NCBI GenBank assembly: GCA_008704415.1
Contig: VXIS01000002.1
Coordinates: forward strand, 361,054-425,053
Direction: 5' to 3'
Length of the DNA: 64,000 nucleotides
DNA from: Sphaerosporella brunnea
Taxonomy: Eukaryota; Ascomycota; Pezizomycetes; Pezizales; Pyronemataceae
The position numbers and the translations under genes were made by a program. Shown piece after piece: positions 55,761-64,000 of this stretch. Within the stretch, counting starts at the first letter, position 1. Each line of letters starts with the position of its first letter. A model generated the notes under the pieces. It searched no databases. It was not told where the DNA came from and worked only from the letters and a program-made list of their open reading frames with translations.

Positions 55761-57826
55761 CGCCTTCCAGTGTTGTTGGTTCCCGCATCTGAACGAACCT
55801 GAGCTCTAGCTGAGAGGATCTCAATCTGGTGCCCCCAAAAAGGTGGGTGGTTGCCGCATGAAAATGCCCGTCATGCATATGCATCGCCGACTGGATGCGG
55901 GTAAAGTGTTGAACTTTCCCTCGTACAATTCCCTCGCACAAAGCTCACGTCGTAGTACGGCATCACCGCATCCCCGCACTGCATTGCTTGCGTGCAGTCT
56001 TCATGTCCGTTCCGTAACTGAACTGTGTGTTTATTGTCCGCAGCAGACCTCAGCTCCATTATCTCCGGCGTCAACCGCGGCCACCCTACATTTTTTGTTT
56101 TTGTCTGCCGCCTCAATACCACAGGATAGGAAGGAGCGAGCGGTGCGTACATTAATATGCCCACCTGGATGCAGAGGAGCAGAAGGTGATCGTCTGTCGG
56201 GTACTTGGCCCCGCAGTATTTCACGAACATGCTCACCATTTCTGCATTTCCTCCACGCCATGAGGCCTAGCAATGAAGAGATCCGATTTAGATGTAGTTC
56301 TGCTCCCTGCTTCCGCCTCTAGCAGGTAAAAAATCACCGGTACTTAGCGTTTAAGATGGTAGCCCCTCGGTGCGTCTGGATCCTTGCGATGCAAGTCGCA
56401 GGGCTTAACCTGAGAAGTGATCAGAGGGCTTTTGTCTCCAGCCCCTTTTGGACGGAATGCCGAGCCATTTGACGAGGTACGACATCCGATTGGTGAGTGC
56501 TTGATCAATGTCGTAGCGCATCATTCTCTCCTCGAGGGTGATAGTTCCAAATCCAACGCGACGCCGCAACTTTTCTCGATATTATCTTGTTGCCATGACA
56601 AACGGGCATTTGCCGCTTGGCCGCATATACTGCGCATCAGCATCAAATGTGCTGCCGAAGTCGACTCCGATGCCACACCGCTTCGTGGCCATATCAGAGG
56701 CACTTGGGCGAACGTATTCCGTACTCTGCAAAATATCACCAGCCGTTCCACGGTGGCCCTAGGCTCTTCCGGCATCCAAGCAAAACGACATCGAGTAACT
56801 TGGCCAAGGCGAAACGTGTGATACCAGTGGATCTTGGCAAAGGGACGGCAGGGCGATAGAGAGATATATATGCAATCCGCCGAGCTACCGGTGGATGACC
56901 GCTGTTCCAAGAATAGCCACAGGCGCAGTCACCCGTTCGGATGGCTGCACACCACTTTCGGCCGCCGACCAACCCTATCGCCGATTTCGCCAGCCGGGGA
57001 AAGATTCTGGTAGTCCGTGGGGTGTCCACAAGCCTGAGACTTTGATCAGCAACACCTTCAACTCTCGCGATGGCCGGCCATCGTCACCATCTTCTCTGGC
57101 TAACCGGCGGATTGCGCACATGCTCACGCACCGGAGAGGCTGAATTCGGATTCTGCGAAAAAATCTAACTGCTAACTCTGGAATGCCCAAATCATCATCC
57201 ACACATCCTGCTGCCGCGATAGAACTGTTCGAAAATCTCACCGTCGTGGGCGCTGTGTTTGCGAGATCAAGTGCATGGAGTTGAGCGTTGTCACCCGCAT
57301 GTAGTCATTCCTCCGCTCAGCGGGATAAACGCCAACCTCCGTGACGCCAGACGCACCACTGACTGCCACACCCCCATGGTCTCGAACGATACACTGCCGG
57401 TATCAGTCCATGGCACCAAATGGCACCTAGAATCGCCCGTTCCACGCCGCCTATGCGGATAGCACCCTCGGCGTCCCTTGCTGTTACCACCACCAGGTCC
57501 ATCTTCCTCGTGGGGAGGTTCGCCGTGGTCGTAGAAGCCGGTGACCATGTCATGGCCAGGCTTGTTCTTCTGCACATCACCCCATACTGACAAAACCCTG
57601 GTTGGCCCAACCCTATTTTTTGTTCCCCGAAGCCTTTTGGCGTCCCTATTTCGCTTGGTCGAATGCACACTCCTCATGGAAGTTGCCCAGATCGGGAATA
57701 GCGTTTTCGGTGGCTTTAGCGGCTCTACTGGCGCGGGTGGCTTCAACATAGTCCTTCCCTTTGCCATTACCTTTGCCGTTCAGATCCTACTCCCTGTCAG
57801 TGTCCACTTGAGTTTCCTCTTGGTCT
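55761..57826. other. Unresolved, repeats and decayed sequence
   Basis: 56030-56090 carries a weak copy of the TTTATTGTCCGC/CTCC.GCGTCAACCGCG repeat seen at 33016. Frames at 56417-56910 and 57291-57767 show no domains. The latter, on the minus strand, may be downstream parts of the Tc1-like remnant below. Confidence 0.4.
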
Positions 57827-58404
57827 TCAGTAGAATTCGCCGTTGGAGGTGGTTTGTAGCCTTCTCCTGTTGCCCAGATGAACGGTCCTGTTATCTTTTT
57901 TCCCCGAGCTTTCCCTTCCTCGGCCTCGGCCTGCTTTCTCTTCCTCGGCCTCGGCCTGCTTTCTCTTCCTCGTCCTGCTGTCACTCTCCTCTTCTCTGAC
58001 TTGATCGTCAAGTGCCTCCGCAAATTTAGTTCTTAAAGCCACATGCCAAATAACGCGTGGCGCCGTTCCCACTGCAGGTACTTCATTGCGGAGTAGCTGT
58101 GCTGAACAAACACGATGGAATCATACGTCACGATGCCCCTGCGGATCTGATCTCGAATGCCGACGCGCTCATCCGTCTCGTCACTGTAGACGATCGCGTC
58201 TTCGGGAATTTCCAGGCCTTCTTCGGCCAATCGTACGCGGTCAGCCTCGCTGAGAGGATTGGTCGGGGATTTAACGTGGGATTTGCGGCGATAAATCTGG
58301 TAATGCTCATGCATCACCCGTTCGATGGTGGACCGTGCATGGTGGATAAACAACGCCTTCGCCAGCTGTACAAACGTCATATCCCAATGCCATTTTTCCA
58401 GCAA
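57827..58404 (-). pseudogene. Tc1/mariner-like transposase remnant
   Basis: The minus frame begins EKWHWDMTFVQLAKALFIHH with STIERVMHEHYQIYRRKSHV and continues to PEDAIVYSDETDERVG. This looks like the end of an HTH region followed by the first catalytic Asp segment (F/VYSDET) of fungal Tc1-type transposases. It then reads RGIVTYDSIVFVQHSYSAMK and stops at 58033. Downstream minus frames are Lys/Glu-rich low complexity (KRKQAEAEEEKAGRGRG). The remaining catalytic acids are not identifiable, so this is a remnant. Confidence 0.45.
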
Positions 58405-58479
58405 GGTGAGCTTCCCCAGGGCCTCCGATTCCAGATCCTTTTAAGCAGCTGGATCGGCATCGGTCTCACGCGTCATGGG

Positions 58480-59392
58480 GGTTCGGCTTCACATCTGCCC
58501 GACTTGACAGGAGATAGCTGTAGTCCTTCTTCTTCTTCTTCCCTTCTCCTTCACTTTTGACTCGGCGCGAGGCTCGGCAGCAGGGGTGGGGTTCGGCGGG
58601 AGGTGGTGGTGGAAACGGAGGCGGAGGCGGGCTGGATGGGGAGTGCCGGCGGCGCTGCTCACTGTGCAGAGGTACACCCTCCGATGAGAAAGTGATCTTG
58701 GTGGCTTTGGGAAGAGGGGGGAGGGGGGGGGCGGATTGGGTGTTGGATCTCAATCGTCGCTTTGGGGCAGTGTCGTCGAAAACACGAGAACTTTTGACCG
58801 CCAGTGAATCTGCCGGCATATCCAGCGCGTCGATCTCTCCTTCGACGCATGCCGCTATGGCTTCGGCTTCGGCTTCGACAGTGGTGGGAACAGCAAGGCA
58901 TCAGGATTGACGGGTCTACACGTTGGGTGAAGTCTGCGCGAGCCGGTGTGGATTGCGAGACGACGAGTGAACGGCAGAGCTGACGTGCGCTCCGGGCTGC
59001 TCTCTGTTGGCAGCGTATTCAGAGATCCGGGCTGGAAACGGTACAAGATCCACTGCCTGTTCTCCCTTGATCAAGGCGGTGTTCGGCGTGCCACGAATGG
59101 CAACCTTCGAGTCGGGGCGGGGGGGTTGTGCTGAAAACAGAGGGTTGAGTAACGGACACGGAGGTGGCAACCTCGAAAGCCACTGTGCCGTGACTGCCAA
59201 GCCAGCAGAGGCGAGAAGCCCACGACGTGCAGCAGAACGCGCAGCTACAGTTGGGGACGCCTTAAACCAGAGTGGGCGGACATTCAAGTTGAAAAAAATA
59301 AATTTTCAAATCGGGATTTTAAAATGATTTTTAAAAAAAATCGCGTGAAAACCCACGTTTTTTTTCGGCGAAAATCCGGGGTTTTTTTTTTC
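58480..59392. other. No gene recognised
   Basis: Gly- and Pro-rich overlapping frames only; AT-rich from 59290. Confidence 0.4.
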
Positions 59393-59395
59393 TAA

Positions 59396-59712
59396 GGCCC
59401 CGTTTGGCTACCCGACAGGAAAAAAAAAAACTCGGTTATTTTCGCCTGCAGTGAATTCCCACACGTGAGAATTTCCATTGATTCCACAAGCGACGTCAAT
59501 CGTAGGAAAACGGCGTTTGGCAACATCGGGTGACACCAAGTCGTGCGCCGGGGTGCGTTGCGCATCGCGCGAAAACTCACAAAAAAATAGCTTTTTTTTT
59601 TGTCAGTTTTTGTCGTTGTGAGGTGAGTCGCCAAACGGTGGTGGCGGCTCGTTTCCGGTCACCATGGTTTTCGTCCGAAATCTGAGGGTTTTCAGGGTCG
59701 CCAAACGGGGCC
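59396..59712. mobile_element. Tourist-like (PIF/Harbinger) MITE with TAA duplication
   Basis: GGCCCCGTTTGGCTACCC at 59396 and the complement of GGGTCGCCAAACGGGGCC at 59712 are inverted repeats with one mismatch. TAA flanks both sides (59393-59395 and 59713-59715), the 3-bp duplication of PIF/Harbinger transposition. The 317-bp interior is non-coding. It is not related in its ends to the GGGAGGTTTCGCT element at 15128. Confidence 0.88.
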
Positions 59713-59715
59713 TAA

Positions 59716-60239
59716 GTGTGTTTGTTATGTAACATATGTAGCATAATGCTTCCCGATTGGGAAGTCAGCACCTATTAGTCACACAAACTATTACCTAAGA
59801 AAGGTAATTAATGCACAAGTAAGGCGGACATCGGACCCCCCCACACCAAAATTGAAAATCAACCACGCCTTTATAAGCGCATAGCAAGGACCTTTTGCAT
59901 TCCCTCTATCGTCGCCGCCTCCCGCCCTTGGCCCCCCCGCGACACCGCTGCCCCCCCCCCCCCCCGCAGCCAACCCCAACCCCCCAAGCAAACTGGGCAA
60001 CGCGATTCCAGGCCACCTCTTCGAGCCGACCGCAACCCAAGTGACCAACCCTACAGCGCACGTCGTCATCGCCGACACGGACGCGGCCGCTGCCTTCGCG
60101 ACCGTGCACCAGCGACCGTCAGACAGTAAGGGTTGTCAATAACCTCCGTTTGACTCCCGTTTCCACGTCCGGGTTGCCAGAAAGTCAAAACGGACGGGAG
60201 CCCGGAAAAACAGCTGATTGTCGCAACGGCTGTCCGGTG
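59716..60239. other. No gene recognised
   Basis: A C15-type run near 59951 and short frames. Nothing assignable. Confidence 0.4.
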
Positions 60240-60560
60240 CTTGCGAGCACCGAATTCATCGATCAATGAAGCGATCCGACCGGCTCGCCAAAGGAGCCGC
60301 CAGAAGCCGATCCCCATCCGAGGCCCCCGAGGTACTCGCCGCCAGCAGCCGACCCCCATCCGAGGCCGAATGCGGCCTGAATGCGGCCGATTAGGGCCTG
60401 AATCTGTCTCCTTTGTCGTGGTGCGATATATGCTCGTTTCCTCTTTGTTTGCTTGTCTTCTTTCCTTTTCTCAGAGGAGCGGACCCCCCAGTAGGCCACG
60501 TGCCTAGGGGCGGCGGTGATTCTGTATTCTATATGCCATGGCAGCCCCATGAAATAAACA
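60240..60560 (+). mobile_element. LINE fragment with short internal duplication
   Basis: The frame around 60270-60340 reads like the KRAKxAASSRSPPEAPEVLA block of the copy at 61.3 kb. A CCCATCCGAGGCC unit is duplicated (about 60307 and 60356). It then jumps to the subfamily-2 3' UTR (CAGAGGAGCGGACCCCCCAG, CCTAGGGGCGGCGGTGATTC) and a decayed tail (CCATGGCAGCCCCATGAAAT). Confidence 0.7.
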
Positions 60561-60789
60561 ACCCATCCAGGCAATTGCTTGGCGATATGTGCTGGGGCAT
60601 CGACAAGGGAGCCCGAGGAGTGCTTAACACCGCAACTTTATGGATTTCAAAAAGTTGCGTTACGCTGTGCTGCCCTGTCCGATCTTTTAACACCACAACT
60701 TTTTTCCGGATCCCTCTAGTAGGGAACATTTCTACATATCACACATATCACACATATCACACAAGATTCTTGCGGCCTTCGGCCTCTGT

Positions 60790-61320
60790 GTTTTGAGTAT
60801 GCTTTTCCGGCAATAACTTTGTCAGTTTTCATCTGATTGACTTGGGGTTTGAAGCTGTAGATTACCCACCGCATCCTCCACACTCCATGCTCCACGCTTC
60901 ACGTTCTACGCTCGAAACCCCCGCATCGCGTCCTGCGCCAAGCCCTGTCCAGAGCCTCTATGCTTTGAGTATGCTTCTCCGGTCATAACTTTACCAGTTT
61001 TCATCCGGTTGACTTGTTGTTTGAAGCTGCAGATTACCCACCGCATCCTCTACGCTCCACATTCCAAACCCCCCGAACCCGTGTCGCGTCCTACGCCGAA
61101 TCCTGCGCCGAGCCTCCTCTATCTTTTGGGGACGCTTTGTGCGTACGCTTCCGCTCTCTTCTCGCTTCGCGACACCGCTCAGCTCTGAACCTCTAAGCCC
61201 ACGCGTCTCGTCACACGCCGAGTCCTACGCCGAGCCTCGATGTTTTGAGTACGCTTTTGCTGCCACAACTCTGTCAGTTTTCATCTGACTGACTTCGGGA
61301 TTGAAGCTACAGAATCCTCT
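60790..61320 (+). repeat. Tandem ~180-bp units with gene-like leader motifs
   Basis: TTTTGAGTATGCTT(T/C)TCCGG, ATAACTTT(G/A)(T/C)CAGTTTTCAT and TTGAAGCTG(T/C)AGATTACCCA recur near 60793 and 60966, and a more diverged unit starts near 61240. Between them lie CGCATCG(C)GTCCTGCGCC-type variants in several copies. The repeat ends where the LINE at 61.33 kb begins. Confidence 0.75.
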
Positions 61321-61328
61321 AGTCACCC

Positions 61329-62812
61329 ATGCTCTCCACCATCCTCGCCGAGCTATTTGGCATCGCAGCCGGCCTGGAGCTTGCCCTACGCCGCCTCCTG
61401 GCAACGACGCCGGCAGCGACGTCGGCAACGGCATCGACATCGACGACATCCGGCACCGTCCGCATCTTCGTAGACGCGCAGGCAGCTCTCCGGCGGCTAC
61501 TCGACACCGGCCCCGGGCCCGGCCAGTGGATCGTCCCCAGGATCGCGCGCGCCGAGAAAGCCATCCTAGACGCGGGCTGGACCACGGAATTCCGTTGGAC
61601 GCCAGGCCACAAGGACGTCCCCGGCAACGAGCAAGCCGACAAGCGCGCCAAAGATGCCGCCAGTAGCCGATCTCCGCCCGAGGCCCCGAGGTGCTCGCCA
61701 CCACGTCGCTTGCCTACGTCGCCAGGGCCGGCACCGAGGCCAAACGACAGGATCGCGACCGATGGCTTGCCAAGCACTGCCGGCCGAAGATCTACTACCG
61801 GATGCCCAGAGGCAGAGGCGACAAGACCGTGTTTAAGACCAAGAAGGCCGTAGCTGCGCGCTTCTTCCAACTGCGGCTCCAGAAAGCCCCGACAGCCACC
61901 TACCTGCATCGGACCGGACGACGCGTAGACGACAAGTGCTGGTGGTGCAATAGCGGCGCCGTCCAGACGCGGGGCCACCCATTCAAGTTCTGCAAGCGGT
62001 GGAAGGACGCGAAGAGACTGCTCTGGAGGAGAGTTTCAGAGGCTACGAAAGAGGGAGGGCGGAAGCGATGGCCGGCGACGGCCACGATCGCTAAGGAGTG
62101 GGTTTATTGGCTCCGTTTGGTTGCGGCTCCTTTGCACTACCCCTTCCTTTTCTTCGCCCATGCGCTGAGTCGCAACACGCCGAACTTGTACTTTCGCACC
62201 CTCACATACCCGCCCTCGTCTATGGACATGAAGCCGTGGAAGGAGGTGGTCAAGACCATCTATCCGGACCCCGAGGAACATACCGTTATCATAGACGATG
62301 TGATCAAGACTTACGGCCATCCAGCCAGCAGCATCAACATGATCTCGGATCCTAACTTCTCTTTCAAGGGCGTTCCGCATTGCGAGGCGGTTCTCGCATG
62401 TTTGCACTATCTTGCCAGTAGTGGAGAGTCTGTTGATCCGGTTTGTTCTCCGTCATCCTTCCCTCAAACTTACACTGACTCCTTAACAGTCGGTGGTTTC
62501 GCAAGACGTGCTGGACCAGCTCAAAACGGCGGCTCCACGGCCGCGCTGCTAGCGGATGACAGGTGTACGGAAGCCGTCATGGACTTCCTGAGCACCACCA
62601 AAGTCGGATCCTGGCCTGCTGGAGGAGGCATCATGTGTTGAGACTGTCTTTCCTTGTTGCGTTTATATGAGTTTCGGAGCGGTTTCCTTTGTCCTTTCCT
62701 TAGAAGAGCCGCAGGCCTCGGTAGTCGGCTCTGCCGAAGGGGTAGCATAGTCTCTTATTTTTACATATGTCATGGCCGCAAGCGGCCGAATACAATATGA
62801 TTAAAACAAATC
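61329..62812 (+). mobile_element. LINE copy carrying an inserted gene fragment
   Basis: It starts at the second RNase H acid (LAELFGIAAGLELAL), continues through RIFVDAQAAL and VPGNEQADKRAK, and shifts frame at about 61688 because one C is missing from a C5 run (compare 60317). Then LATTSLAYVARAGTEAKRQD and the knuckle CWWCNSGAVQTRGHPFKFC follow. At 62087-62534 a foreign 448-bp segment interrupts the frame, which resumes at AALLADDRCTEAVMDFLSTT and ends at 62641. The 3' UTR and hairpin GGCCGCAAGCGGCC (62774-62787) are intact. Confidence 0.88.
62087..62534 (+). other. Gene fragment inside the LINE; deaminase-like
   Basis: CCACG directly precedes (62082-62086) and directly follows (62535-62539) this segment, like a 5-bp target duplication. 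It is coding-like: MDMKPWKEVVKTIYPDPEEH, then ITYGHPASS-type, PHCEAVLACLHYLASSGESV. A clear intron (62441-62490: GTTTGT...CTGAC...AACAG) leads to SVVSQDVLDQLKTAA. A retained intron means it was copied from DNA or pre-mRNA. The HCE block recalls the zinc-binding helix of fungal OTT_1508-like deaminase-fold proteins, but the second Cys motif is missing and this is tentative. Confidence 0.6.
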
Positions 62813-63129
62813 CACCATCCTTGCCCTCTTGTCCTCTACCCGCTTCACAATACGATCCACAAACTGAGCCGTCTCGCAATGTTGCACTCTTGATGAAGGA
62901 TTGGAAAGGACAAAGGATGAGAGGGAGATGTATGTAGCAATGATCAATATCAACTTCATGAGTTCAAGGTGTCAATGGCAGTTATGTTCCAACGTGGTGG
63001 TTGATTCTTTAACTACCCTTCACGCTCTACATCAACCTTCCCGCTTTCCATCAACCTTCCCGCTCTCCACCAGCCAAGCCATCATGTTGAGATAAGATTA
63101 AGCTAAGCCCTCAACGTCAGTTCGCATCA
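62813..63129. other. No gene recognised
   Basis: Short frames only; CAACCTTCCCGCT is repeated near 63033 and 63053. Confidence 0.4.
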
Positions 63130-63423
63130 GATTGACTTGGGGACTCGGAATTGAACCGGGCCCTCCCTCCCCCCCACCCATACGTACAAGCCAACAATTT
63201 TGAGCCATGGGTCCCTTACTAGATCAGAACGCCTTCTCCAAGCTGTGGATGGAGAAGGAGGCTCTCCCCTGCAGGGGTATGAGCTTGAGTTTAACGTCCC
63301 CCTGTGAACGGGTCGCACCTCGTGAGGGTATGGGCTAGAGTTTAATGTCCTCCCGTGACGTAGGGATCGAATCTTTCGCCTCGCTTGCGTAAGGTTATAC
63401 GTTTGAGACTGCAAGATTTCTGA
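63130..63423 (-). repeat. Possible tRNA-derived SINE-like sequence
   Basis: On the minus strand two B-box-like motifs occur, GATTCGATCCC (near 63365) and GGTTCAATTCC (near 63150). Between them two tandem ~55-bp units each have CA(C/T)ACC or CATACCC, a GACATTAAACTC/GACGTTAAACTC string and GGGGGAC/GGGAGGAC. Bases 63130-63210 could even form a degenerate cloverleaf (GGGACCC with GAGTCCC, one mismatch), but the middle does not fold well. Confidence 0.35.
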
Positions 63424-63740
63424 GGTTTCGGCCAAAATTACCGTGATCTAGGTGTGTACAAAAGCTTCTTTGCGGTCGATGGGCGCTGCTATGAGAACTC
63501 GAACCGCCAAAAACAGGTGCAGTGTTCAAACCCTGGGTTATGGAGCGCTGAAATAGAGATGAGACCATTTAAAAAAAAAACAAAAAAAACATGGCATATG
63601 ACGGCGAAATATGGCAATGATGTGGCCCGTCGTCAATATGTGCAGTATAAATCTCGGCAAAATTTATTTGCTCGCCTGAAGCCCGTCTGGAGTTGCGTAG
63701 AGGATAAATTTTGAGAAGAGATGGAGCTATTTTCACGGCT

Positions 63741-63784
63741 CTAACCTAACCCTAACCCTAACCCTAACCTGACCCTGACCCTAA
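63741..63784 (+). repeat. Interstitial telomere-like repeats (CCCTAA)
   Basis: CTAACC, three or four CCCTAA units, then degenerate CCTGAC copies. This orientation on the plus strand is that of a left chromosome end, opposite to the first tract at 20913. Confidence 0.9.
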
Positions 63785-64000
63785 TTCTCGCCTTTGCCTT
63801 TTGTGTGTTCTCTGCTCTAGCGGCTTAGAACCTTTTGTCCCTTGAGCACAACAATATAGCCTGAACACCCCTCAGTTGCAGTCTCGCTTGCATTCTGTCT
63901 GCTTGCGCTGCAGACCTGAGCCTTGACTCTTGTTTGCCCTTTGCCCATTCTTGGTCATCACGTCATACCTACTGCAGTACTTCAATAGGGCATTCTAGGT
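63785..64000. other. No gene recognised
   Basis: Unassigned sequence to the window end. Confidence 0.4.

Noticed and set aside
63127..63210. A complete tRNA on the minus strand
   Set aside because: Acceptor-like pairing and a B-box are present, but there is no credible anticodon arm or A box. Kept only as a SINE-like candidate.
1..64000. CRISPR array, bacterial operon or rRNA
   Set aside because: No regularly spaced short repeats with unique spacers. The tandem arrays have no spacers, and gene structure is eukaryotic throughout.

Overview
The window reads as nuclear DNA of a filamentous ascomycete. The evidence is: short GT-AG introns of about 44-130 nt with CTAAC/CTGAC-type branch sites; a PalH pH-sensor gene; a secreted His-brace copper protein; CAND1; an intronless tRNA-Ser(AGA); TTAGGG-type telomere repeats; and Tad1/I-like LINEs ending in RNase H plus a zinc knuckle. 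A repeat-rich member of Pezizomycotina (perhaps Pezizomycetes) is my inference. No rRNA, CRISPR or prokaryotic operon structure is visible.

Host genes are few and sit as islands. They are: an LPMO-like secreted protein (6968-8098, -); a small three-exon gene (28324-29011, +); a mitochondrial Glu/Lys-rich protein (38375-39128, +); palH (42539-44371, +); an HNH-nuclease-domain protein (45184-46403, -); tRNA-Ser(AGA) (47962-48042, -); and the cullin-regulator CAND1 (49034-53135, -). The best gene island is 38-53 kb.

Most of the rest is mobile DNA. A LINE family is present as at least nine 5'-truncated copies (12.3, 19, 26.5, 44.7, 47.8, 48.5, 53.8, 60.3 and 61.3 kb). They share a 3' tail with a GGCCGCAAGCGGCC hairpin; one copy keeps an intact 382-aa RNase H/zinc-knuckle reading frame. 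A nearly complete PIF/Harbinger element (15128-18563) carries convergent transposase and Myb-like genes, surrounded by its own terminal fragments. Several TIR elements can be delimited by eye: 5599-6725 with a pogo/Tigger-type DDE remnant; 9941-11139 with a nested 10155-10432; 11308-12254 with a nested 11541-12171; 21914-22210; 48164-48259; and a Tourist-like MITE at 59396-59712 with a TAA duplication. Pseudogene debris includes a dynamin-like GTPase tail (25.5-26.0 kb), a BED zinc finger, a Tc1-like transposase piece and a gene fragment inserted in a LINE.

Tandem and simple repeats are also abundant: a GGGGAC tract (14.0 kb), a CCTCCG triplet tract (23.3 kb), an alternating 92/110-bp array (33.9-34.6 kb), ~313-bp units (36.6-37.5 kb), ~180-bp units (60.8-61.3 kb) and two interstitial telomere tracts, one head-to-head. 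I found no clearly new multi-gene system. The most unusual items are the LINE/tRNA junction, the gene fragment inside a LINE with a 5-bp flanking repeat, the nested TIR cluster and the head-to-head telomere repeat that ends a transposon-like reading frame.
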